Assembly (NCBI GenBank): GCA_037893225.1
Contig: JAZGUH010000152.1
Span: 620,001-684,000, forward strand
Length of the DNA: 64,000 nucleotides
Direction: 5' to 3'
Source: Hippasteria phrygiana
Taxonomy: Eukaryota; Echinodermata; Asteroidea; Valvatida; Goniasteridae
A model generated the notes under the pieces. It worked only from the letters and a program-made list of their open reading frames with translations, did no database searches and was not told the origin of the DNA. A program made the position numbers and the translations under genes. How positions within the stretch are numbered: the stretch's first letter is position 1; the number at the start of each line of letters is the position of its first letter. Of the stretch, positions 54,264-64,000 are shown piece after piece.

Positions 54264-54829
54264 ATGGATAACAACTTCGAAGGTTGGAACGTGAAGAAAC
54301 TGCAGAAATTTCTTCAAGAGAGAGGGGTTTCAATAACGGGTTACCTGAAGAAAGAACTGGTTGAACTGTGCAAGTGCGTGGCCAATCTGAAATTGACAAC
54401 CGACCCGAATCTTTCAAGCCCCAACTTGAAGGAGACTCTTGACAAAAGATTGAAAGACGCTGGCTGCACATTTTCCGACCCATTTAATCTTCCTGAATTC
54501 ACTAAGGATTTCTCTAATATACCAGATTTCGGACTATACGATGTCTTTAAATATTTGATTTGTTTTCGAGCGGATTACGACCGGCGAAAACTTCGAGCGT
54601 ACAAGTCGTTCCAAGATTATCGATTGTTCAGCGACGGCAACGTCTTTCGTTAGAATTCAACAACGTGGCTGACTCGAGCCCGGTGTGCTGCTTTCGTGCG
54701 GAGGTACTAGGTCAAGCCAACACAAAAGGACAAAACTTACCTGAAGAAGGACACATACAATTTGTGGATTATCCTCCAGAAGGATAGTGGAGATGTTGTG
54801 AAAGCTGCCTACTGTGAATGCCAAGGAGG
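54264..54829 (+). CDS. Exon 1: SAP-like domain and first half of SWIM finger
   Basis: ATG at 54264 begins MDNNFEGWNVKKLQKFLQER and continues GVSITGYLKKELVELC, the two-helix SAP pattern for DNA binding. DYRLFSDGNVFR follows, then (shifted) LEFNNVADSSPVCCFRAEVL, then (shifted again) KDTYNLWIILQK...YCECQGG. The Cys-x-Cys at the end is the first half of a SWIM finger. Donor GAGG|GTAAGC at 54830, phase 2. The ORF extends upstream to 54102, but the SAP-proximal ATG is the natural start. Confidence 0.7.
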
Positions 54830-57800
54830 GTAAGCCAACCACAGTAAAATAATTTATTTTCCCTATTCTCACTCGTGCCGCCCTCGGTTATTCATAAAAA
54901 GCATACTGCCACTTGTTGGTCTTTAACAAATCTTGAGTAGTCCTATTACAATGTAGTATATAAATCATATTGTGTAAAAATGTAATTATAAGTTAATTAA
55001 TCTGAAGGGAAAAGAAATTTGTTTTTATTCTCTGATCCTAGCAAAACAAAATTTCATTTTTTACACCTATTTCATTTATCATGTGGGTTTCAATTTAGTT
55101 AATGTGTGTTTATAATTGTTTTCGTAATCTGTTAATAAGGGAATAAATATGTGCTGGGCCGGTTTTAAACGTACGTTTAAAACCGCCTTGGGGCCTGGGC
55201 GTTTGATAATTACCCGAGCCGAAGGCTAAACAACCTCAGATCTTAATCAGGTTTAACACAAACAGAGACCCTAAGCTGAAAATGTATGCCGAAGAGGACG
55301 TCATGATGACGTCATCACTTGTCATGTGACGTCATCTTAAAGGTGCATTTTTCAAAAGCCCATATCTAGAGAACGGTATCTCCAACCTGGTATGTTGGTA
55401 GACTAGCTCGTGTTATAGATGAAAATTTACGTGACGTCATGGTGACGTCATCATACGATTTTATAGAATTTTTTTAGTTTTTGAACTTTAAAGTTTCTTA
55501 AAGCCATATCTCATCAACAGAACATGCTAAATTCAAAATTCTTTTTGTAATAGCTTTGTTAGCTCCTATATTCTTTAACATAAATGTGAAAAATGTGTGA
55601 CGTCATCATGACGTCATCAAAAATATGCTTTTTTGAAACACATATAAGGGTAGGTCCGATCGTCATAAAAATTAGTGGGTAGGTAGATAGTGCTACTAGC
55701 ATGTAAAATCCGAGGTGACGTCATGAAGACGTCATCGGCTGATTTTCTGTGAATTTTGTTGTTCTATCCCAAATCCCATAGAATTTGTACACGAATTTTG
55801 TAAGTGGCACTTTGGACACTAAACAACCTCAGATCTTAATCAGACTTAACACAAACATAGACCCTAAGCTGAAATTGTATGTCGAAGAGTGACGTCATGG
55901 TAACGTCATCACTTGTCATGTGACGTCATCTTAAAGGTGCTATTTTTAAAGGCCCATATCTAGAGAATGGTATATCCGATTTCCTTCAAACCTTGTATGT
56001 TAGTAGGCTAGCTCGTGTTATAGATGAAAATTGACGTGACGTCATGATGAGGTCATCATACGATTTTATAGCAATTTTTAAGTTTTTAAACTTCAAAGTT
56101 TCTTAAAGCCATATCTCACCAACAGAACATGCTAAAGTCAAAATTCTTTTTGTAATAGCTTTGTTAGCTCCTATATTCTTTCACATAAATGTGAAAAATG
56201 TGTGACGTCATCATGACGTCATCAAAAATATGCTTTTTTGAAACACATATAATGGTATGTCCGATCGTCATAAAAAATTACTGGGTAGGTAGATAATGCC
56301 ACTAGCATGTAAAATCCAAAGTGACGTCATGATGACGTCATCGGCTGATTTTCTATGAATTTTTTGTTTTATCCCAAATCCCATAGACTTTGTACACGAA
56401 TTTTGTACGGGACACTTTGGTCACTAAACAACCTCAGAATTGTTTAATGTTTCAAATTTCATTGTGCTATTTAAATTTTATACTGTCGTTGATCAGATTG
56501 ACTTCAATCTTGACAGGCCAAGACCACGTTCCAAATATTTGCTTTGACAAGTGCCGTCGTGATGACGTCATCATGGGTCACATGACATCATCTTAAAGGT
56601 GCATATTTTAAGGTCCTATATCTAGAGAACTGTACTTAAGATTGCATCCATTCCTGGTATGCTAGTAGGCCAACTAGCGTTACAGATGAAAATTGATGTG
56701 ACGTCACGATGATTTTATAGCTTTGTTTAAATTTTCCAACTTTTAAGCCATATCTCTTCCACGGAACATGCAAATGTCGAAATTCCTTTTTGAAAACGTT
56801 TGTTTGGCCACATATACTTAAATATAATTGTGAACAACGTAGCCTATGCAAAATTCCAAGTGATGTAATAAAAAATGCGGAAAAGCCCTATGTTCTGTTC
56901 TTGCAACAGACATAGAAGTCTAGTTTTTGGCTTTTCCGACAACCAGACGGAAAAGGCTTTGTTTTTGTTCCGATTTCTTTTTTTTTTCTTTCTTTTTTTT
57001 CCTATTTTAGTTCTACCCCAAATCCCATAGACTTTGTACACGAATTTTGTCGGCGGCACTTTGGTCACTAAACAACTTCAGATCTTAACCAAACTTAACA
57101 CAAACAAAGACCCTCTACTGAAATTGTTTCTCTTAGTGCGACGTCATGATGACGTCATCACGTGACGTCATCTTAAAGGTGCGTTTTTCAAGGGCCCATA
57201 TCTAGAGAACGGCAGGTCCGATTTCCTTCAAACCTGGTATGTTGGTAGGCTAGTTCGTGTTATAGATGAAATTTAAAGTGACGTCAAGATGACGTCATCG
57301 TACGATTTTATAGTAATTTTTAAGTTTTTGAACTTTAAAGTTTGTTAAAGCCATATCTCACCAACAGAACATGCTAAATTCAAAATTCTTTTTGTAATAG
57401 CTTTATTAGCTCCTATATTCTTTCACATAAATGTGAAAAATGTGTGACGTCACCATGACGTCATTAAAAAGAGGCTTTTTTGAAACACATAAGGGTAGGT
57501 CTGATCGTCATACAAATTAGTGGGTAGATAGATAGTGCCACTAGCATGTAGAATCCGAGGTGACGTCATGATGACGTCGTCTGTTGATTTTCTATGAATT
57601 TTTAAATGTTTTAAATTTCATTGTACTCTTTGGAACCTAAGTAAAGTTTCTTAGTCATATATCTCAACAGAATATTCAAAATTCGTTTTGTAATAGGTTT
57701 GTTAGCCCATACATTCTTTCATATTAATGTCAAAAAGTGTGACGTCATCATGACGTCATCATGACGTCCTTAAAATGTGCCTTTTGACAACATAAGGGTA

Positions 57801-60800
57801 TAACAATTGGTGGGTTGGTAGATGTTGTCGCTAGCATGTGAAATGTGAAGTAATCTTATGATGACGTCATCGGCTGTTTTTCTATGATTTTTTTTAATGT
57901 TTCTAATTTTATTGTACATACTCTCAAAATATTACATTGTCATTGATCAGATTGACTTCAATCTATACACAGGCCAAGAGCACACATTGAGGTGATGTCA
58001 TGATGACCATTATATAATTTTTTTTTTTTTTGAGGTTTTGAAATTTTAAGCCATATCTCATCAACAGAATATAATCAATTCGAAATTCCTTAGGTCAGAG
58101 TTATGGATGTGAAAACGTGTAACATCATTCAGACTTCATTAAAATGCCCTTTTAAAAAACACATAAGGGTAAGTCGAATCGTTATGAAAATTTGTAAAAT
58201 CTGAAGTGACGTGATCGGCTGACTTTCTAGGAATTTTTAAGTTTTTCAAATTTCTTTTTAACTGTCATTGATCAGATTGACTGCAATCTTGACACATGCC
58301 AAGACCACGTTCCAAATATGTGACGTCATGACGACGCTATCCTACGATTTTATGTTGATTTTTAGGTTTTTAAAATTTGTAATGTAATTTGTAACCGGGA
58401 CTTGCGCCATATAACAGCCTAAGGTCTTAAACAAGTTTGTCATATATAGCCTATAATGGAAATTACATGACCAAGAAAGAAGTCAGGATGGCGTCACGCT
58501 TAAAGGTCAAGTTTGGAGTAGCAAAAGACAGAAGTGATGGAGTTTTGTGCTGAATATAACAGAAAAACGGAAAAGCCCTGCGTCTGTTTGCAAGAGACGC
58601 AAGATGTCTAGTTTCCTATTTTAGTTCCACCCCAAATCCCATAGACTTTGTACACGAATTTTGTCGGCGGCACTTTGGTCACTAAACAACCTCAGATCTT
58701 AACCAAACTTAACACAAACAAAGACCCTCTACTGAAATTGTTTCTCTTAGTGCGACGTCATGATGACGTCATCACGTGTCACGTGACGTCATCTTAAAGG
58801 TGCGTTTTTCAAGGGCCCATATCTAGAGAACGGTAGGTCCGACTTCTTTTAAACCTGGTACGTTTGTAGGCTAGCTCGTGTTATAGATGAAAATTGACGT
58901 GACGTCATGATGACGTCATCATACGATTTTATAGTAATTTTTAAGTTTTTGAACTTCAAAGTTTCTTAAAGCCATATCTCACCAACAGAACATGCTAAAT
59001 TCAAAATTCTCTTTGTAATCGCTTTGTTAGCTCCTATATTCTTTCGCATAAATGGGAAAATGTGTGACGTCATCATGACGTCATCAAAAATAGGCTTTTT
59101 TGAAACATATAAGGGTAGGTCCGATTGTCATAAAAATTAAGGGGTAGGTAGATAGTGCTACTAGCATGTAAAATCCGAGACGACGTCACGATGACGTCAT
59201 CGGCTGATTTTCTGTGAATTTTTTTGATATATCCCAAATCCCATAGACTTTGTACACGAATTTTGTAAGTGGCACTTTGGTCACTAAACAATTTCATATC
59301 TTAATCAGTCTTAACACAGACATAGACCCTAAGCTGAAATTGTATGTCAAAGAGTGACATCATGATGACGTCATCACCTGTCACGTGACGTCATCTTAAA
59401 GGTGCAGTATTCAAGGGCCCCTGTCTAGAGAACCGTAGGTCCGATTGCCTTTAATCCTGGTATGTTGATAGGCTAGCTCGTGTTATAGATGAAATTTGAG
59501 GAGGCGTCAAGATGACGTCATCATACGATTTTATTGTAATTTTTAAGTTTTTGAACTTCATAGTTTCTTAAAGCCATATCTCACCAACAGAACATGCTAA
59601 ATTCAAAATTCTTTTTGTAATAGCTTTGTTAACTCCTATATTCTTTCACATAGATGTGAAAAATGTGTGACGTCATCATTACGTCATCAAAAATAGGCTT
59701 TTTTGAAACACATATAAGGGTTGGTCCGATCGTCATAAAAATTGGTGGGTAGGTAGATAGTGCTACTAGCATGTAAAATCCGAGGTGACGTCATGATGAC
59801 GTCATCGGCTGATTTTCTGTTAATTTTTTAGTCATGATGACCATCAAATGATTTGTATATTTTTTTTAAGGTTTTGAAATTTTAAGCCATATCTCATTAA
59901 CAGAATATAATAAATTCGAAATTCCTTTTTGTAATCAATTCATTAGGTCAGAGTTATGTATGTGAAAATGGGTAACATCATCCTGACGTCATCAAAATGC
60001 CCTTTTAAAAAACACATGAGAGTAGGTCGGATCGTTATGAAAATTTGTAAAATCTGAAGTGACGTGATTGGCTGATTTTCTAGGAATTTTTCATTTTTTT
60101 CAATTTTTTAAAACTGTCATTGATCAGATTGACTGCAATCTTGACACAAGCCAAGACCACGTTCCGAATATGTGACGTCATGACGACGCTATCCTACGAT
60201 TCTATGTTGATTTATAGTTTTTTTTTATTATTTAATGTAATTTGTAACCGGGACTTGCGCCATATAACAACCTAAGGTTGTCATATATATCCTATAATGG
60301 AAATTACATGACCAAGAAAGAAGTCAGGATGGCGTCACGCTTAAAGGTCAAGTTTGGAGTAGCAAAAGACATAGAAGTGATGGAGTTTTGTGCTGATTAT
60401 AACAGAAAAACGGAAAAGCCCTGCGTCTGTTTGCAAGAGACGCAAGATGTCTAGTTTCTTCTTCTTTTAGTTCTGACCAAAATCCCATAGACTTTGCACA
60501 CGAATTTTGTCGGCGGCACTTTAGGTCTTAAAAAACATCGGATCATAACCAAACTTACCTCAAACATAGAACCTATGCGGAAATTGCATGTCGAAGAGTG
60601 ACGTCATGATGACGTCATCTTAAAGGTGCGTTTTTCAAGGGCCTATATCTAGAGAACGGTAGGTCCGATTTCCTTTAAACCTGGTATGTTGGTAGGCTAG
60701 CTTGTGTTATAGATGAAAATTGAGGTGACGTCATGGTGACGTCATCGTACGATTTTATAGTAATTTTTAAGTTTTTGAACTTAAAAGTTTCTTAAAGCCA

Positions 60801-61703
60801 TATCTCATCAACAGAACATGCTAAATTCAAAATTCTTTTTGTAATAGCTTTGTTAGCTCCTATATTCTTTCACATAAATGTGAAAAATGTGTAACGTCAT
60901 CATGACGTCATTAAAAATATGCTTTTTTGAAACACATATAAGGGTAGGTCTGATCGTCATAAAAATTAGTGTGCAGGTAGATAGTGCCACTAGCATGTAA
61001 AATCTGAAGTGACGTCATGATGACATCATCGCATGATTTTCTAGGAATGTTTAGTTCTATCCAAAACCCCATAGACTTCGTACTAGAATGTGGCACTTTG
61101 GTCACTAAACAACCTCAGATCTTAATCAGACTTAACACAAACATAGACCCTAAGCTGAAATTGTATGCTGAAGAGTGACGGGGTGATGACGTCATCACGT
61201 GTCACGTGATGTCATCTTAAATGTGCATTTTCCAATGGCCCGTATCTAGAGAACCATAGGTCCGATTACTCTCAAACGTAGTATGTTGGTAGGCAAGCAT
61301 TTGTTATTGATGGAAATTGAGGTGACGTCACGATGACATCATCATACGAAATTATAGTAATTTTAAAGTTTTTAAACCTTAAAATTTTCTTTAAGCCATA
61401 TCTCATCAACAGAACATGCTAATATCGAAATTCTTTTTGTAATAGGTTTGTTGGGTCCTACATATGTAACAACAAATGCAAAATATGTGCACCATCATAA
61501 TGACGTCATCAAAGGCATAATTTCTCGTAAGACATGTAAATTGGTAGGTCAAATTGTCATGAAGCCTGGTGGGTAGGCAGACTTGTCACAAGCAAGCAAA
61601 AATCGCAATGACATCATAAAAAAATAAAGCGGAAAAGCCCTATGTTCTGTTCAGCGAAGAGACAGAGTCCTAGTTTTCTTTTCTATTTGTTGTGTATCAC
61701 CAG
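54830..61703 (+). other. Intron 1, 6.9 kb
   Basis: It is bounded by GTAAGC and ATCACCAG. 54830-55156 is AT-rich; the rest is array 2. The phase match of the flanking exons and the completed SWIM finger across the junction support this as one intron. Confidence 0.75.
55157..61676 (+). mobile_element. Array 2: four tandem CTAG-terminated TGACGTCA units
   Basis: It begins with a 24-bp perfect palindrome at 55161-55184 (GGTTTTAAACGT and its complement) inside a GGCC...GCCTTGG frame. Units end at about 56920, 58614, 60453 and 61673. Each end reads (C)GGAAAAGCCC, a hairpin (for example TGCGTCT/AGACGCA at 58585-58606) and CTAG followed by TTT. The second unit starts TTTTTGGCTTTTCCG with a CGGAAAAG partner. 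Units hold one or two 605-bp monomers plus a tail with GATCAGATTGACT.CAATCTT. No protein is encoded. Structure as for array 1. Confidence 0.55.
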
Positions 61704-61859
61704 GTCTGATGGAGCTTGCCGCCACATTGCTGCAGCATTGTACGAGATTGAGGCCTTTGAAAAGAAACCTGTTACCGATGGACCATCTCAATGGGCAAAG
61801 AGGGCGAGAGAAGAAGACGGAGCAGCTCCCATTCGACTTCTCAGCATAAAGACAGCAAA
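61704..61859 (+). CDS. Exon 2: second half of SWIM finger
   Basis: Acceptor TATCACCAG; the open frame reads SDGACRHIAAALYEIEAFEK then PVTDGPSQW. Cys-x-His here completes the Cys-x-Cys of exon 1 (spacing 8 between the pairs). Donor GCAAA|GTAAAC at 61860, phase 2. It starts 28 bases after the CTAG end of array 2. Confidence 0.8.
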
Positions 61860-62293
61860 GTAAACTGCCCTGTCATTAATCATAAATTTAATTAACAAAT
61901 CCCATGACAGAATTTGATACCTTTAAAAAGGTATATCGGGGTGTGATTTGTCAGTGTTTTTTCTGATTTCAAGATTTTTTGTTAGGATTTTATAATTCTT
62001 AAAGAATCTCTTTTGCAATCGTGTTGTCCTAAAGGTGGATATAGACCAATTAATTTTTGGCCAATCTCGCCCCCGATATATACATAAACTACTGATTTAT
62101 TATAAACTTTACACAGACCAGTGTTCCAGTATTTGCTGTAAAATAGCTCTCCAACTCTATTTATTTCTGAGAATTACAGAAAAAGCAAATGCTGTCTGCT
62201 TCCTTTAAAAACTGGTTTTGGGCAGAACCATGAAGGATGACGTCATAATCAACTCTGACCACTTTACATTAACTTTGATAATTACTCTTCTAG
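61860..62293 (+). other. Intron 2
   Basis: GT (GTAAAC) to AG (TTCTAG); AT-rich, no repeat recognised. Confidence 0.7.
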
Positions 62294-62423
62294 GTATGGG
62301 GAGTGCTCAGAATCAGCTCGTAAAAAACGTCCCCTCTCAGATGTTTTTGATCCACGCCATCTTGATGACCGTGCTCAACTGAACAGTGACCAGCAGGCAG
62401 ATTTTGTGAAGCGATTGAAAGAG
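62294..62423 (+). CDS. Exon 3: linker
   Basis: Acceptor ACTCTTCTAG, donor GAG|GTAAGG. Reads YGECSESARKKRPLSDVFDP then RHLDDRAQLNSDQQADFVKR. The basic KKRPLSDVFDPR block is typical of the linker between SWIM and YqaJ parts in this family. 130 nt, phases fit exons 2 and 4. Confidence 0.75.
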
Positions 62424-63037
62424 GTAAGGCAAAATTACAAAAATAAAAGAAAAAGTGACATCTTTTTTGAGATCCTGCAAGGCATTATTTTCCAAAATGG
62501 TGGCCCCATCTCATAAAAGGAGACGTTGGATTTGCAAACAATATAAATCACGACTTTGGGATCCACTAAATAATGGAGAGCCGATTTCCAAATTTAAAAG
62601 TTCATGCAGACCACTCGCCTGACTACCAATTTTCAATAGCCTCGGTCAGGTTGAATATAAAACGGGTAAAAAGATATTATTTTGGTTTGTTTTCTACTTT
62701 CGATTGGCAAAACTTGACCAGTTTTGGTTTTGGACAATAGCCAGGTTTCCATCATGCGGCACATGTGGAAGACAGATTCAGTAATAAGACTCCAGACACC
62801 ATTTTGTAAAATGAGGTCAGAGAGAGGCCAAACAAGCTATTTTCTACCCTGAAATACCGATTAATCCGGGGTGACACCTGGTGATACTTTGACAGGTTTT
62901 AATGGAGTTGAATTGACAGAGTGAAAATAACTTGTTTGGGCCATTCTGGGGTATTGTACAAGTAGCTGAACAAGTGACATTGACTTGTGCAGGAAATTAA
63001 AATATTTTTTGTTTAACTTTTTATCCTTTTTTCCCAG
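62424..63037 (+). other. Intron 3
   Basis: GTAAGG to TTCCCAG. It holds a short word, GGCATTATTTTCCAAAATGG, related to the MITE family at 18118-18476. Confidence 0.7.
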
Positions 63038-63925
63038 ATTGAACCTGACTGTGGAGTTTTGGAGATATTGAGCCACGACATTGATAATCAGCCACCAAGA
63101 CACATTTGAACTCCGAATGTATGAGACCTTCTTTCCTATCTCAAGGAAGAAAACTGTTTAACGAGATCACTGGAAATATTCATACAGAAAATTTTCTAAG
63201 GCAAATTAAGTATACTGAGGAACATGTTAATATAGTTTACCACGCAACTAAGGGCCAAAGTGCAAACCCAACATGGGTGGAAATGCGCAAAGGCATTATA
63301 ACAGCCTCAAACTTTAAGAGGGTTTATACAAGGGTGAGAACTTTGGAGGAGGACAGTTCAGCTGATCCATCAGCCTTACTGAGGCATCTCATGGGTGAGA
63401 GGAATTCTGAAGGTGGGACCAAGCCAGCTGCCCTGCAGTGGGGCCGAGAGAAAGAGGACGAGGCAAGGGAGATGTACCTCCAAGTGGAGAAGAAGCGTCA
63501 CAAAGGGCTCGTTGCAGATGAGGCTGGTCTGCTGGTTGACAAGGAGGCACCATACATAGGCTGTTCTCCAGATGGTGTTGTTCAATGCTCATGCCCATGC
63601 CATGAGAAGAGATTAATTGAAATAAAATGCCCCTATATCCACTCCGTGATGCCACACCCAAAGATGCTTCCAGAGAGCGCTGGTGTATGCGAAAGGACGG
63701 GGAATGGTTTTTGAAACCATCTTCATTGTATTATACACAGATCCAGGGCCAACTAGGGATTTCAAAGCTTTCTGTTTGTGATTTAGTTGTGTATACAACA
63801 AAGGGGTCCATGTCATTCCAGTTAAATTCAATAAGTCCTTTTATGACGTTTTGAGGTAGCGCTTATTGCTTTTTTATCACAAGTACATGTTCCCATCTAT
63901 ACTTGCCAAGTGGAGAGTTGAATAG
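63038..63925 (+). CDS. Exon 4: YqaJ-like PD-(D/E)XK nuclease domain
   Basis: Acceptor CTTTTTTCCCAG. IEPDCGVLEILSH leads to a frame break at 63104-63109, then the nuclease: WVEMRKGIITASNFKRV, ALQWGREKEDEAREMYLQ (conserved Glu), IGCSPDGVVQC (the catalytic Asp) and LIEIKCPY (the E-x-K). A 2-base insertion then shifts to PLRDATPKDA, YYTQIQGQLGISKLSVCDLV and VYTTKGSMSF, and a last shift leads to LLLFYHKYMFPSILAKW and a stop near 63925. The catalytic residues remain readable. The reading is interrupted three times within this exon. Confidence 0.75.
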
Positions 63926-64000
63926 GCATAGTTCTATTCTTGGACCAAAGTTAATGACACTCTTGCCTCCCTCTTTTTGTTGAGTATTAACGTACAGGGA

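Larger units (their letters stand above)
54264..63925 (+). pseudogene. SAP + SWIM + YqaJ-like nuclease gene, four exons, frame-disrupted
   Basis: Exons at 54264-54829, 61704-61859, 62294-62423 and 63038 to about 63925 join with consistent phases (2, 2, 0). The domain order is a SAP-like N-terminus, a SWIM zinc finger split by intron 1, a linker, and a PD-(D/E)XK YqaJ-type nuclease, an arrangement seen in multicopy genes of marine invertebrates. Such proteins are presumed nuclear DNA-processing enzymes; their host role is unknown. Lesions are one shift near 54650, one between 54710 and 54745, one near 63106, a 2-base TATAT duplication near 63632, and a shift plus TAG near 63840-63859. Several fall at short homopolymers, so assembly error is possible, but together they suggest a pseudogene. 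Intron 1 is filled by a TGACGTCA array. Confidence 0.75.

Noticed and set aside
43600..61600. A CRISPR array
   Set aside because: Repeats are about 605 bp or 150 bp with no unique spacers, in a eukaryotic context with spliced genes.

Overview
The window looks like accessory, transposon-dominated nuclear DNA of an animal, most likely a marine invertebrate; I cannot name the species. The reasons are spliced exons with GT/AG boundaries, a metazoan TKL-type kinase, a SAP/SWIM/YqaJ gene of a kind expanded in marine invertebrates, tRNA-derived SINEs, Penelope-like, PHD-finger LINE, pogo and hAT-like remains, and many homopolymer G/C runs. There are no bacterial operons, rRNA genes or CRISPR arrays. 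Less than a tenth of the window is convincing host coding sequence.

Layout. 1-191 is the 3' end of a host exon. 278-709 is a small element with 24-bp terminal inverted repeats (TIRs). A segment at about 775-3480 (copy A) is paralogous to 8213-8930 plus 13025-14035 (copy B). Each copy contains a spliced-looking 80/82-nt exon. After the duplication copy A gained a 1.4-kb foldback element (1811-3192), copy B gained a 269-bp element with a TTA target duplication (13447-13715), and the copies differ by a further 4.1 kb that holds a pogo relic (11359-12286). 4.49-5.25 kb is a 16-bp minisatellite. 14379-16334 is a foldback with arms of about 0.5 kb. 17-25 kb holds dispersed repeats and small inverted-repeat elements. 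25.6-27.1 kb has a LINE ORF1 relic with a PHD finger, then a TATA-driven, LTR-like transcription unit with five consecutive stem-loops. 28107-29730 is a 1.6-kb element with TIRs of about 100 bp and unrecognised genes. 29961-39388 is a 9.4-kb giant inverted-repeat element. 41.0-42.6 kb is a SINE palindrome and a Penelope-like RT fragment.

The right third holds two large arrays (43355-50036 and 55157-61676) of about 605-bp monomers, each with nine TGACGTCA octamers. The arrays are divided by short 5' hairpins and 3' hairpins that end in CTAG, an architecture resembling Helitron/Helentron-derived (HINE-type) elements. Between the arrays, on the minus strand, lies a ZAK/MLTK-like kinase gene (52816-50382). 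It has two possible 3' exons in compatible phase: a short tail, or a 334-residue Glu/Gln-rich coiled-coil tail. On the plus strand, 54264 to about 63925 is a four-exon SAP + SWIM + YqaJ gene. Its 6.9-kb first intron is filled by the second TGACGTCA array, and the gene carries several frame disruptions, so it is probably a pseudogene unless the assembly is at fault.

The most novel-looking items are the CTAG-terminated TGACGTCA arrays, the giant inverted-repeat element, the 28.1-29.7 kb TIR element, and the kinase with a modular acidic coiled-coil tail. Statements on function are inference from sequence pattern; no database search was possible.
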